DNA from: a virus
Reading direction: 5' to 3' (one strand)
DNA length: 64,000 nt
Virus record (IMG/VR): IMGVR_UViG_3300036792_000096
Span: 26,658-90,657 of that record
Part shown: positions 56,654 to 63,964 of the stretch, piece after piece
How positions within the stretch are numbered: position 1 is the first letter of the stretch
Layout: each line of letters opens with the position of its first letter
Notes under the pieces: generated by a model
The model's input: the letters and a program-made list of their open reading frames with translations, nothing else
Databases searched by the model: none
Told to the model about the DNA's origin: nothing
Position numbers and translations under genes: made by a program

Positions 56654-56835
56654 TGGGCGAACCCCAGACTCACTTCACGGATGCCGATGTTGTTGTGGTT
56701 CGGGTGCTTCATGAGGACGCCGACTTCATGACCCTAGAGATTGCAAAAGACGAGAACCGGGAACTTCGACTGGAGGAAGGGGACCGGTTCTACACGGTCA
56801 TCTTCACCAACGGGAAGCCTTGGGAGAACGCCTGA
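56653..56835 (+). CDS. hypothetical small protein
   Basis: A 60-residue acidic beta-rich protein (DADVVVVRVLHEDADFMTLE, RFYTVIFTNGKPW). It is coupled at both ends by TGATG overlaps. Not hydrophobic, unlike its neighbours. No family recognised. Confidence 0.5.
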   Translation: MGEPQTHFTDADVVVVRVLHEDADFMTLEIAKDENRELRLEEGDRFYTVIFTNGKPWENA

Positions 56836-57275
56836 TGGGGTTCGCACCCTTTCAGGCGTTCAAAAGCTTCGGGCAGACGTGGCTGCCGAACGCCTCCAAC
56901 TCGGTACCCGTTGTTGCCTCTCCCCCGACCCCTGCCGCTGTTCCTGTACCTCCTGCTGCGGGGGCTGGCCCGGGGGGTATGGCGCCTGTGGCACCGCCTA
57001 CGCCCGTGCTCCCCGTCACGCCGACGACTCCCGTTCTTCCGTCGGGGCCCACGCTGCCGATTGCGGGGACGATCACGACGCCGCAGGCGGACATAGGAGC
57101 GCGGACGCTGAACACCGGCTGGCAAGCTGGCCTTGTGGCGCTGCTCGTGGGTCTGCTCGGGCTCATCGGAGTCCATGTGAGCCCGGCCACGGTGGCTGGT
57201 ATCTTCGTGATCCTGACGCCAATCGTGACCTTCCTGTATCACCTGTTCCTGCACAAGAAGGCGGCAAAGGTCTGA
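56835..57275 (+). CDS. holin candidate
   Basis: A 146-residue protein. After a Pro-rich N-terminal 75 residues there are two predicted membrane helices (WQAGLVALLVGLLGLIGV and VAGIFVILTPIVTFLYHLFL) and a Lys-rich tail (HKKAAKV), the classical pattern of class II holins or phage LLH-type holins. It would form the lesion that lets the endolysin reach the wall. Confidence 0.65.
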   Translation: MGFAPFQAFKSFGQTWLPNASNSVPVVASPPTPAAVPVPPAAGAGPGGMAPVAPPTPVLPVTPTTPVLPSGPTLPIAGTITTPQADIGARTLNTGWQAGLVALLVGLLGLIGVHVSPATVAGIFVILTPIVTFLYHLFLHKKAAKV

Positions 57276-57487
57276 TGTCCTCCCTGCCCCCCGAACCGGA
57301 TCCCGTCCAGCCCGCCGACGCTCCCGGGGCCGGGCCCCTTCCAGCGCCCCGACCTCTGCTGCTGGCGTTCCTTCAGCGGCCTCAGTTCGGGCGTAACGCG
57401 GACGGGCTGCGATGGCCGACGTTCTACCTCGGTCCAGACGGGCTCCGGCTGCCTCTCGGACCGTGGGTCGTGACGTGGAGGACGTGA
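57275..57487 (+). CDS. hypothetical small protein
   Basis: A 70-residue protein whose ATG overlaps the holin stop (TGATG). Pro-rich start, then RWPTFYLGPDGLRLPLGPWV. The core F-Y-L-G-P-D-G-L-R resembles the tail of the short peptide at 57793, so this may be a small repeated family. Function unknown. Confidence 0.5.
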   Translation: MSSLPPEPDPVQPADAPGAGPLPAPRPLLLAFLQRPQFGRNADGLRWPTFYLGPDGLRLPLGPWVVTWRT

Positions 57488-57669
57488 GAGGACTGCTGGC
57501 GGTGCCCTTGGCTCTCGCCTTGGGCTATGTGCTGACCGTGATCGCCGCGCTCGTGGCCTATCCCCGTTTCGGGGTTGCCCGGTGGATCAGGGATGTGCTT
57601 GCCCTCGAAGGGTGGGTGTCCGACACGTTCTGGGGCACTGTGGGATGGTTGGCGTTCTGGTCACGCTGA
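57484..57669 (+). CDS. small membrane protein
   Basis: A 61-residue protein from GTG 57484. N-terminal helix LLAVPLALALGYVLTVIAAL is membrane-like, then RWIRDVLALEGWVSDTFW and a second hydrophobic end. Overlaps both neighbours. Confidence 0.5.
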   Translation: MRGLLAVPLALALGYVLTVIAALVAYPRFGVARWIRDVLALEGWVSDTFWGTVGWLAFWSR

Positions 57670-57872
57670 GACGGGCCGGGTGGATTCTGCCGGCGGGCCT
57701 TGTAGCCGGGCTCGGCTTGTATCTCGTGGTGCTGACGCCCTTGGGCCTGATGTTCCGGCGTCGGCCGCGCATCATGCGCACCGATGCGGGCTATGGGCTA
57801 CGGGTTGCCGTTCCTCACGTGGGGAGGGCTGTATCTGCCTGCTGGGCGCCGGCTGGTGTGGTGGCCCGCTGA
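57645..57872 (+). CDS. small membrane protein, C-terminal frame uncertain
   Basis: From ATG 57645 a 75-residue frame starts with a membrane helix (AGWILPAGLVAGLGLYLVVL) and a basic stretch (FRRRPRIMRTDAG). After about 57790 its codons look poor while the overlapping frame from 57793 looks better, so the 3' part may not be coding, or the gene may shift frame. See the separate entry. Confidence 0.4.
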   Translation: MVGVLVTLRRAGWILPAGLVAGLGLYLVVLTPLGLMFRRRPRIMRTDAGYGLRVAVPHVGRAVSACWAPAGVVAR

Positions 57873-57900
57873 CCCGAGGGCGCCCGATCCAGTGCCCTAG
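57793..57900 (+). CDS. 35-residue peptide overlapping the previous gene
   Basis: ATG 57793 to TAG 57898-57900 gives MGYGLPFLTWGGLYLPAGRR plus a Pro-rich tail, with GC-rich third positions as in real genes here. It has no clear ribosome site and overlaps the previous frame by 80 bases, so it may be the true C-terminus of that gene after a frameshift. Confidence 0.4.
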   Translation: MGYGLPFLTWGGLYLPAGRRLVWWPADPRAPDPVP

Positions 57901-57972
57901 CGAAGTCTAAAGGGAGGTGACGCCCACGCCGGTTCCCCAGCCCACCACAGCCCCTCTCCCGGGCTACACGTT

Positions 57973-58007
57973 ACAGAGCCCCCTGCCTTCGCGGCAGGGG
58001 GCTCTGT
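57973..58007. terminator. strong bidirectional terminator
   Basis: A perfect 15-bp stem, 57973-57987 with 57993-58007, and a 5-base TTCGC loop, followed by TCGTTG. It lies between the rightward late operon and the converging leftward operon and should stop both. The whole stretch 57901-58030 is otherwise non-coding. Confidence 0.88.
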
Positions 58008-58030
58008 TCGTTGCGGGTTGTGAGGAGTTA

Positions 58031-58711
58031 TTAGCTGCCCATCAGGGACAGCAGCGAGTCTGCGATGACCTGCGGGTCGGTCTCGGAACCGAAGGTGACG
58101 ACACGGAAGTTGTCGGGGTGATGTGCCTCCACCTTCTTGTAGGCGTTGAAGGTCTGGTCGTGCTCGGGACCGTAGCCGATGACGGCCATGACGACGTAGA
58201 CGGTCCCGCGGAGCTTCTCCATCTCGGCGACGAAGTCCTGGTAGTCGGCGGCTTCCCCGTCGGTGATGACGACAGCCAGAATGGCTGGACGCTCGTCCGC
58301 GGGCCGAGAACCGAACTCGTCCTTGTAGGTCTCGACCAGCACTTCCCAGCCGGGGACGATGTAGGTGCCCCCGCCCCACTCGATGGCACCCCACTTGTCG
58401 CGGACGTTCTCTGAGGAGAGATCGTCGATGCTGACCGCGTCCTCGGGCCCGCTGAAGAGAATCGTCATGACGCCCCCGGCGTCCTCCCCTGCCGCAGCTT
58501 CCTTCTCGGCTTGGGAGTCCTTGCCTTCCAGTGCCGCGACGAGAGCGCTGATGGCCTCCCCGATGACTTCGCGCCGCTGGATGTGGGAGTGCTCGGCCGC
58601 CTTGTAGGACATGGAGCCCGAGGTGTCGATCAGGAACATGGGTTCGGTCTCGGTGCCTGACGGCGCGACTGGACTCAGGTCGTTCTTGCTCGGTTCTGTG
58701 GTCACTGCCAT
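58031..58711 (-). CDS. von Willebrand factor A domain protein
   Basis: A 226-residue vWA protein. The metal-dependent adhesion motif LIDTSGSMS is at 27-35 (D29, S31, S33), GGGTYIVPGWEVLVETYKDE supplies the threonine position and VVITDGEAADY the distal Asp. No membrane segment. Cytosolic TerY/YfbK-type vWA proteins are metal-dependent scaffolds. Here it follows a PspA-like gene, a pairing also known from bacterial stress operons. AGAAGGGGAGAA precedes the ATG. Confidence 0.85.
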   Translation of the reverse strand: MAVTTEPSKNDLSPVAPSGTETEPMFLIDTSGSMSYKAAEHSHIQRREVIGEAISALVAALEGKDSQAEKEAAAGEDAGGVMTILFSGPEDAVSIDDLSSENVRDKWGAIEWGGGTYIVPGWEVLVETYKDEFGSRPADERPAILAVVITDGEAADYQDFVAEMEKLRGTVYVVMAVIGYGPEHDQTFNAYKKVEAHHPDNFRVVTFGSETDPQVIADSLLSLMGS

Positions 58712-58745
58712 GGTGCGTTCTCCCCTTCTGGATAGGTTGGTGCTG

Positions 58746-59534
58746 CTAACTGAAGAGTGCGTCCGTTCCCTTCACCGCCGCGTCCCGCGGCTCGTCTCGC
58801 TTCCCCCCTTCTGGTAGTGCGTCGCGGACTCTGGTGGCCTTAACCGGCTGTGGGGCTTCGTCTGCCCACCCCGCCATCAGCTCGTCGGCCGCGCCGGTCT
58901 GGGCAAGCGTGCTGTCGTCTAGCCCCATAGCTGCGGTGTCGAGAGCGTGCAGTTGCCCAGAGGCCCGCTCCTTGGCGAGACCCTGTTGGACCCGCTCTCG
59001 GACCTCGTTCAGGGAAGGTGTGGCCCGGGCTGCCATGCTGGCGATGTCCTCGTTGGCCCGGTTCAGGTTGTGCTGGACGGCCTGCTGGTCGACCTGGGCG
59101 TGCAGGGTCTTGGCGTCGGCGAGCGCCGCCGCCAGCTTCTCGCCGTTGACCCTGAAGGCTTCCTGAGCGTCGTCTGCGGCCTTCTTGGCGTCGTGGTAGG
59201 TCTGCTCCTCGATCGACAGCCGTTCCCTCGCTGCGGCCAGTTGCCGGGCGATGCCTGCCGCTGCGTCGCGGTGCCCCGCGGAGAAGGCTGCCTTGCCCTG
59301 ACGGTCCAGCCGGTCCACCAGGGCCAGATCCCTCTCGTAGGCGCCCTTGGCGGTCTCGGCCTGCCCCATCACGGTCGCGACGGCGTTCTCAAGCCGGTCG
59401 TGATCCTCTTGGTATTGCCGGATCGTCGTATCGATCACGGCGTGTGGATCAGCGTGGGCCTCGAGCGCCCTCGTGGCGCCGGCCTTCGCCAGGTCGTTCT
59501 CTCGCTGGAAAATCTCTCGCCATTTGAACGGCAT
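58746..59534 (-). CDS. PspA/Vipp1 (IM30)-family protein
   Basis: A 262-residue, almost wholly helical protein. It opens with a short amphipathic helix (PFKWREIFQRENDLAKAGAT), then a long hairpin coiled coil (TTIRQYQEDHDRLENAVATV, AKGAYERDLALVDRLDRQGK, LAAARERLSIEEQTYHDAKK) and further helices, as in PspA/Vipp1. Such proteins polymerise on membranes like ESCRT-III and protect the proton gradient. A GAGGAGGTAGACG site precedes the ATG. Few phages are known to encode one; with vWA and SLOG neighbours it suggests membrane-stress control. Confidence 0.8.
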   Translation of the reverse strand: MPFKWREIFQRENDLAKAGATRALEAHADPHAVIDTTIRQYQEDHDRLENAVATVMGQAETAKGAYERDLALVDRLDRQGKAAFSAGHRDAAAGIARQLAAARERLSIEEQTYHDAKKAADDAQEAFRVNGEKLAAALADAKTLHAQVDQQAVQHNLNRANEDIASMAARATPSLNEVRERVQQGLAKERASGQLHALDTAAMGLDDSTLAQTGAADELMAGWADEAPQPVKATRVRDALPEGGKRDEPRDAAVKGTDALFS

Positions 59535-59538
59535 TCGT

Positions 59539-60003
59539 CTACCTCCTCTGGGTTGATGGGAGTTCCTCTATTTGCGGGGGCCACAGGATCAGCCCGGCCA
59601 GTTTCCCGGCTGCCTTGGCCTTGCGGACAGTGTCAGCGGTTCCGCGGCTCTTTCTGTCCCAAAAAGCCTGCACATGATCGGCTGCCTCCACAAGTTGCCC
59701 GTTGCGCCAGAACGCGGCAGCAGGGAAGGTGGGGAAGGTCTGCTCAAAGACGTGAACACTCCTTCCCTCAGTGAGCGGACCTGTAGAGATGACTGTGACC
59801 CGCCATACCCCATCGACTTTGATGGGACGCCACGAATGGACGATGAGCCCAGACATTGCCGCCGCACGCTCCGCCTCCTGATCAACCCCTTGGGCCCCGC
59901 CCGAGACCACGACGGAGTCGTTCGGGAGGGTTCGGACGAACGCACGAACGGCGCCCAGATCCCCGTACCCTCGCGAGCCGACGATGGCCCACGTCTCACC
60001 CAT
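59539..60003 (-). CDS. SLOG-family protein (YspA/DprA-like Rossmann fold)
   Basis: A 154-residue protein. TWAIVGSRGYGD at 4-15, then VVVSGGAQGVDQEAERAA at 31-48, is the nucleotide-binding signature of YspA-like SLOG domains (DprA/LOG superfamily); WDRKSRGTADTVRKAKAAGK closes the fold. SLOG domains bind nucleotide-derived ligands and act as sensors or processors in stress and defence systems. Stops 5 bases before the PspA-like gene. ATG 60003 is chosen over the longer antisense-overlapping frame. Confidence 0.82.
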   Translation of the reverse strand: MGETWAIVGSRGYGDLGAVRAFVRTLPNDSVVVSGGAQGVDQEAERAAAMSGLIVHSWRPIKVDGVWRVTVISTGPLTEGRSVHVFEQTFPTFPAAAFWRNGQLVEAADHVQAFWDRKSRGTADTVRKAKAAGKLAGLILWPPQIEELPSTQRR

Positions 60004-60223
60004 GCTTGGGGCCTTTGTGGGCGATGGCGGTGAGGGCGTCGTTCTCCGCTCGCAGGCGTTCCAACTCGGCGTTGGCCTCGTCCAACTCGGCCCGAAGGTG
60101 CTCAATCTCAGCCAGCATTATAGGCGCGTATTTTGCGAACGCTACCGACCACGTCGGGTGCGTTTTCGCAGCAGCAGCCCATAGCGTTACTTCGTCTATT
60201 TCGTCTTGGGAAAGCGGTGCCAT
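59996..60223 (-). CDS. hypothetical coiled-coil protein
   Basis: A 75-residue protein from ATG 60223 (AAAGGGACCCC upstream), overlapping the SLOG gene by 8 bases. The last 35 residues are a strong coiled coil (IEHLRAELDEANAELERLRA). It may link the SLOG or PspA-like proteins; no recognised family. Confidence 0.6.
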   Translation of the reverse strand: MAPLSQDEIDEVTLWAAAAKTHPTWSVAFAKYAPIMLAEIEHLRAELDEANAELERLRAENDALTAIAHKGPKHG

Positions 60224-60257
60224 GGGGTCCCTTTCTGGCATGGTTGGGAACAGCGGT

Positions 60258-60767
60258 CTATCCCACATTCTCGACTCTCCGCAGGCGTTCTATGACGTAC
60301 TGCACGACCATGGAATCATTCGCCTTCCACGGGCGCCCGTCGGATGCCACCCGGGGCCATGCCAGCGTTGCGTTGGGGATCAGACGGGTCAGTTCGGCTC
60401 GGGTCCACATGGCCAGCGCCGTCTTCGTGGTGTGTCCCTGCGGGATCTCGCCACCCTTGCAGCGCGCCATGGAGCCGGGGGGGAGTTCGGGTGGACCCTC
60501 GTCTCGCAGGCGGTTGAGCGCCGACTCGATGCCGATCCCAGCCCGGTTGACCCGCGCTCCCGGGCCGAGCGCCTTGGCTGCCTCCTCAAGCGCCATCGCC
60601 TCGGCTACCGGGGACAGGTGGATCAGGAACGTCCCCTCATCCTCGGTTGGTAGCAGGCCGACAGCTTGAAGGCGCTTCGCGTCCTCGGGGTCCTTCTCGG
60701 CCATGAGCGCTGCAAGGAACTTGACGCCGCTCCAAGGGGAGCGTATCTGGTCGGTTGCTTCTGTCAC
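60258..60767 (-). CDS. hypothetical protein, first gene of PspA-vWA operon
   Basis: A 169-residue protein; GTG 60767 is chosen because AGGAGG lies 5 bases upstream. Mixed alpha/beta (VKFLAALMAEKDPEDAKRLQ, GTFLIHLSPVAEAMALEEAA, WTRAELTRLIPNATLAW). No family recognised. It is divergent from the HTH gene at 60908; a TAGACT box lies upstream but without a good -35. Confidence 0.6.
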   Translation of the reverse strand: MTEATDQIRSPWSGVKFLAALMAEKDPEDAKRLQAVGLLPTEDEGTFLIHLSPVAEAMALEEAAKALGPGARVNRAGIGIESALNRLRDEGPPELPPGSMARCKGGEIPQGHTTKTALAMWTRAELTRLIPNATLAWPRVASDGRPWKANDSMVVQYVIERLRRVENVG

Positions 60768-60907
60768 TCGCACCTCCTAGGCGTTTGCCCGTGAGTCTAG
60801 CAGGCCGTGGATGCTGTGGGGCGGATTGTGTGGTACCTTCTCCCCAGCGGGAACCTGCCAAGGGCGACTAGCGAGCCAAGGTGCCCGGGACGGAAGGGGA
60901 GGCCACA

Positions 60908-61144
60908 TTGACGGAGAACGGTTCACCGAGGTACCTCGTCTCAGGTGAGGCGGCCAAGATGCTCGGTGTCTCGCCGAGAACCGTCGGGCGTTGGGCCGAA
61001 GCGTACGGGCTGCCGTACTTCCTTACGCTCGGGGGTCACAGGCGCTTCCTTGAGGAAACGATCCTCGCACTGCGCGAGGCACTGACGGAGCCGGGGGTGG
61101 GGATCGAGGTGGCTGCGGGTCGGGTTCGGCGAGGACAGGCGTGA
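60908..61144 (+). CDS. MerR-type excisionase-like HTH protein
   Basis: A 78-residue protein. TTG 60908 is preferred to GTG 60881 because AAGGGGAGG lies 5 bases before it. YLVSGEAAKMLGVSPRTVGR, then WAEAYGLPYFLTLGGHRRF is a MerR/BldC/excisionase HTH with a wing. It may control the divergent operon or direct recombination. The non-coding stretch 60768-60907 holds the shared upstream region. Confidence 0.8.
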   Translation: MTENGSPRYLVSGEAAKMLGVSPRTVGRWAEAYGLPYFLTLGGHRRFLEETILALREALTEPGVGIEVAAGRVRRGQA

Positions 61145-61593
61145 AACAGGCCGCGGGGGATCTCTGGCGCTTCCCCTGCGACACCCTCTGCATCACGACC
61201 AACGGCACGCGTAAACACGACGGGCAAGCGGTCATGGGCCGCGGTGTGGCTGCTCAGGCGGCTCAGCGATGGCCGTGGCTGCCACAGGTGCTCGGGGACT
61301 CGCTGGTTGAGCACGGGAACCACGTCGCCGCCCTGTGGAAGCTGTTGGACACTCCGCTTCTCCTGTCATTCCCGGTCAAGCACCATTGGAGGGAGATAGC
61401 CGACTTGGGCCTGATCGTGCGCTCGTGCAGGGAACTCATGCGCCTCGCCGGCAAGCTCGGCCTCGGGCAGATCGCCCTTGTTCGGCCCGGCTGCGGGAAC
61501 GGCGGGCTGTCGTGGAAGGTGGTCGAGCCCCGCATCGCCCCGTTGCTGGATGACCGGGTGACCGTCGTCTACTCGGACGTGGTGGCCAGATGA
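61141..61593 (+). CDS. macro-domain protein
   Basis: A 150-residue single macro domain from GTG 61141. DTLCITTNGTRKHDGQ gives the adenosine-binding beta strand and Asn, AVMGRGVAAQAAQRWP at 30-45 is the phosphate loop (the G-x-G-x-A helix of macro domains), and VRPGCGNGGLSWKVVEP near 115 is the distal ribose loop. Related proteins bind or remove ADP-ribose, from proteins or DNA (DarG type), or hydrolyse ADP-ribose-1-phosphate. In a phage it probably counters a host ADP-ribosylating defence, which is inference. Confidence 0.83.
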   Translation: MKQAAGDLWRFPCDTLCITTNGTRKHDGQAVMGRGVAAQAAQRWPWLPQVLGDSLVEHGNHVAALWKLLDTPLLLSFPVKHHWREIADLGLIVRSCRELMRLAGKLGLGQIALVRPGCGNGGLSWKVVEPRIAPLLDDRVTVVYSDVVAR

Positions 61594-61635
61594 GCCCGCG
61601 CTCCTCTGCTCATGATGTATGCTACGTCGGCACAC

Positions 61636-62004
61636 ATGGATAGAACCTTTGGGGAGACGGTACGTCAGCAGCGCCTAGCCAAGCGTCTCGGCGTTCGGGA
61701 GCTGGCTCGCTCCCTTGGGCTGAGTGCCTCCTACGTCTGCGACATCGAGTTCGACCGAAGAACCCCTTCAGAGGACGTCCTGCGGAATCTCGCCATTGCC
61801 CTCGGGTTGAACGTTAACGACCTCATGGCACTGTCAGGGCGACTTGGGGAAGTGGGCGAGAACTACATGCGCCGCACGCCGGCCGTGGCGGATCTGGTGC
61901 GGGCCCTGGCGAGGCGCCGAGTGCCTAACGCTCAGGTGCGGGCCATCATCGGAGACCTTGACGATCTGCTCCGTACATACGAGGAAGGACGGACTGTGGC
62001 CTAG
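61636..62004 (+). CDS. XRE-family repressor
   Basis: A 122-residue protein. FGETVRQQRLAKRLGVRELA, then SLGLSASYVCDIEFDRRTPS is a classic lambda-type HTH; the remaining 50 residues are helical and likely dimerise. ATG 61636 is chosen over 61612: TATGCT at 61618-61623 could be the -10 box, again with a very short leader. Control of the replication genes downstream is likely. Confidence 0.82.
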   Translation: MDRTFGETVRQQRLAKRLGVRELARSLGLSASYVCDIEFDRRTPSEDVLRNLAIALGLNVNDLMALSGRLGEVGENYMRRTPAVADLVRALARRRVPNAQVRAIIGDLDDLLRTYEEGRTVA

Positions 62005-62011
62005 ACGCGGA

Positions 62012-62037
62012 GAGGCCCCCACGGGGGTGAGGGCCTC
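62012..62037 (+). terminator. hairpin, possible attenuator
   Basis: GAGGCCC (62012-62018) pairs with GGGCCTC (62031-62037) and the loop holds a CCC/GGG extension. No U tract follows, so it is a weak terminator or attenuator before the replication genes. Confidence 0.45.
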
Positions 62038-62092
62038 GCTGGTTCCCGTTGGACTTCCCCCGCCAAAAAGGAAGTGCCGGAAAGGACTTGCT

Positions 62093-62152
62093 ATGACTCT
62101 ATCACCGAACGGTGTAGAGGTGCAGGATTCGTCGCGCTCGGTGCGCTCATGA
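62093..62152 (+). CDS. 19-residue leader peptide (candidate)
   Basis: GGAAAGGACTTGCT before ATG 62093 is a good ribosome site, and the frame ends at 62152 in an ATGA overlap with the next gene. The peptide has no domain. It may exist to couple translation to the DnaB-N-like protein. Confidence 0.35.
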   Translation: MTLSPNGVEVQDSSRSVRS

Positions 62153-62592
62153 GTGCGCAACGCATCGTCCGCGGGTCAGGCGGTGGAAACCCCGCGTTCC
62201 CTCCGCACCTTCGGGAGCTCGAGGAGTCGTTCCTGTCGTCGCTGGGGTGGGGCCTCCACGTCAACTACGACCGGGAGGAACGCTTCGGCCGGCAGGTCTC
62301 AGAGGGCTTGGGGCTTGCCCCGGGTGACATCGCCTACCCGGATCTGCGAGACCTCTTCCTTGCCATCCGGGACGACTACCTCACCGCCGACGCGTTCACC
62401 TGGCAGGGGACCCGTCAGAAGCTCTGGCAGCGAGGCTGGTTCCAGGAGGACTGGAAGCGCCACACGACCTACGTAGACATTGTCTGCAACCAGTTCACCA
62501 CGGTCGGGGCCATCCCACGTCTGCGGACGCTGATTGAGCAGGAGGCGGCATTGCGCCGGGGCGAGAAGCACATAGACGGAGCCTACGAATGA
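62149..62592 (+). CDS. DnaB N-terminal-like protein
   Basis: A 147-residue protein. Residues 10-30 (PAFPPHLRELEESFLSSLGW) then DLRDLFLAIRDDYLTADAFT and WKRHTTYVDIVCNQFTT resemble the helical N-terminal collar of DnaB helicases. The ATPase half is missing here but a RecA-fold ATPase follows directly, so the pair looks like a split helicase or a helicase partner. Confidence 0.6.
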   Translation: MSAQRIVRGSGGGNPAFPPHLRELEESFLSSLGWGLHVNYDREERFGRQVSEGLGLAPGDIAYPDLRDLFLAIRDDYLTADAFTWQGTRQKLWQRGWFQEDWKRHTTYVDIVCNQFTTVGAIPRLRTLIEQEAALRRGEKHIDGAYE

Positions 62593-63884
62593 GCCTCCGC
62601 CGGCCAGAGGCGCAGCGCATCGGCGACGACTTCCTATTCACCTACCCCGTCGGTGGGATCAAGGTTGAGATGAGCTCGGTGAGCGAGTCTCGCCGCGAGG
62701 GAACACACGCCATGGTCGTCGTCCGGTCGAACGCGGGCAAGCTGTGCTGGACCCGGCTGAAGCTGGACAGCGACCGGGAGCGGAGCTCGCTGGCGAAGAC
62801 GCTGGCGAGCAAGAATGGCACTGCCGACTTCCCGTGGGCTGACGCTCTCGCTCAATGCGCCGAGATGGCCTGCGAGATGTATCAGGCGGGGGAGCCGACG
62901 GTGTTGCTGTGGGACGTACCGGCTCCCATGGAACCGTCCTACCTCTTAGATCCTCTCCTCCCTCTCAACGAAACGACGACGCTCTACGGCGATGGCGACG
63001 CGGGGAAAAGCTTGGTCGCCTTGAGGATGGCGCTTGCGGTGACATCCGACGCCCCGATGGAAGGCGTGAAGCTAGCGAGCAAACCGGGAGCGGTCATGTA
63101 CCTCGACTGGGAGACGAATGCGGAAACACACGCTAGGAGGATTCGACGTTTGGCCGCGGCGGAGGGGATCGTGACAGCCCCAAGGATCCACTACCGGAAG
63201 ATCAAGCGGGCTGTTGCCGACGAGATACGTGGGCTTCAGTACGAGATCGTAAAGCTTGGCGTGGTCCTGGTCATTGTGGACTCGCTGGGGGCTGCGGCCG
63301 GGATCACCTACGGAGATTCGATCAACGACCCGTCCGTCGGAGCCGGCGTGATGAACGCTCTGCGGGGGCTCAACGCAACCCGTCTCCTGATCCACCACAT
63401 GACCCATGATGCGGTCAAAAACGGAGGTTCGACAGCCCCGTTTGGATCGAGGTATTTCCGCAACTATTCACGGTGTTTGTGGGAGATGCGGCGAAGTCCT
63501 ATTTCAGAGGATGTAGCCCGGATTGCCCTGTTCAACCGAAAAATGAACGATGACGCTCGGCGGGAGCAACCAGTCGCCTACGAGATCGACTATGGGGGGC
63601 GAGGTGGTCCAATCCGTTTCCACAGCGTGGAGCTCGCCGACGACGCCGAGTTGATCCAGCACCTTCCGCTCGTTGACCAGGTTGTCCACTACCTTGAGCG
63701 CCAGCATGGGGCGCCGATGACGACGAAGGATCTCTGCGACCGGACTGGGAAGGATGCTGGCTCCCTTCGCCGGACCCTGAAAGGCAGTCCTCGAGTGACT
63801 GAACTTGACTCCGGCCAAGGCCGTTCGGGAGGCACCTACTGGGCGCTGGCTGCGCGAAGTTTGCGCGAGGTTGGGCATGAATGA
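62589..63884 (+). CDS. RepA-like RecA-fold ATPase / replicative helicase
   Basis: A 431-residue AAA_25/RepA-type ATPase. Walker A TLYGDGDAGKSLVALRMALA at 131-150, YLDWETNAETHARRIRR, Walker B VVLVIVDSLGAAAG at 225-238, then LLIHHMTHDAVKNGGSTAPF and GSRYFRNYSRCLWEMRR as sensor region. The last 70 residues form a winged helix (PMTTKDLCDRTGKDAGSLRR). It would unwind the origin, whose likely iterons overlap the gene's 3' end. ATG overlaps the previous stop. Confidence 0.85.
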   Translation: MSLRRPEAQRIGDDFLFTYPVGGIKVEMSSVSESRREGTHAMVVVRSNAGKLCWTRLKLDSDRERSSLAKTLASKNGTADFPWADALAQCAEMACEMYQAGEPTVLLWDVPAPMEPSYLLDPLLPLNETTTLYGDGDAGKSLVALRMALAVTSDAPMEGVKLASKPGAVMYLDWETNAETHARRIRRLAAAEGIVTAPRIHYRKIKRAVADEIRGLQYEIVKLGVVLVIVDSLGAAAGITYGDSINDPSVGAGVMNALRGLNATRLLIHHMTHDAVKNGGSTAPFGSRYFRNYSRCLWEMRRSPISEDVARIALFNRKMNDDARREQPVAYEIDYGGRGGPIRFHSVELADDAELIQHLPLVDQVVHYLERQHGAPMTTKDLCDRTGKDAGSLRRTLKGSPRVTELDSGQGRSGGTYWALAARSLREVGHE

Positions 63885-63962
63885 ACCTCGCGCAGTGCGC
63901 GAGGTGGGTGCGCGAAGTGCGCGAACCTCTACCCAAACCCGACGAAACAACCTCGCGCACTT
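63851..63962. repeat. iteron cluster, probable replication origin
   Basis: Seven copies of a TGCGCGA(A/G)G-type element lie here: 63851, 63862, inverted at 63884, 63896, 63909, 63918 (variant) and inverted at 63949. They cover the end of the helicase gene and about 80 bases after it. An AT-rich stretch with CGGAT...ATCCG (63970-63995) follows. Repeats next to a RepA-like gene and an AT-rich unwinding segment are the layout of an iteron origin. Confidence 0.65.
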
Positions 63963-63964
63963 GA
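63881..63964 (+). CDS. 27-residue frame inside the iterons
   Basis: ATG 63881 overlaps the helicase stop (ATGA) and opens 27 codons up to TGA 63962-63964. The peptide is mostly set by the repeats (MNLAQCARWVREVREPLPKP), so coding is doubtful. Confidence 0.2.
   Translation: MNLAQCARWVREVREPLPKPDETTSRT

Noticed and set aside
57917-58414. Plus-strand frame after the late operon
   Set aside because: It crosses the strong terminator and is antisense to the vWA gene.
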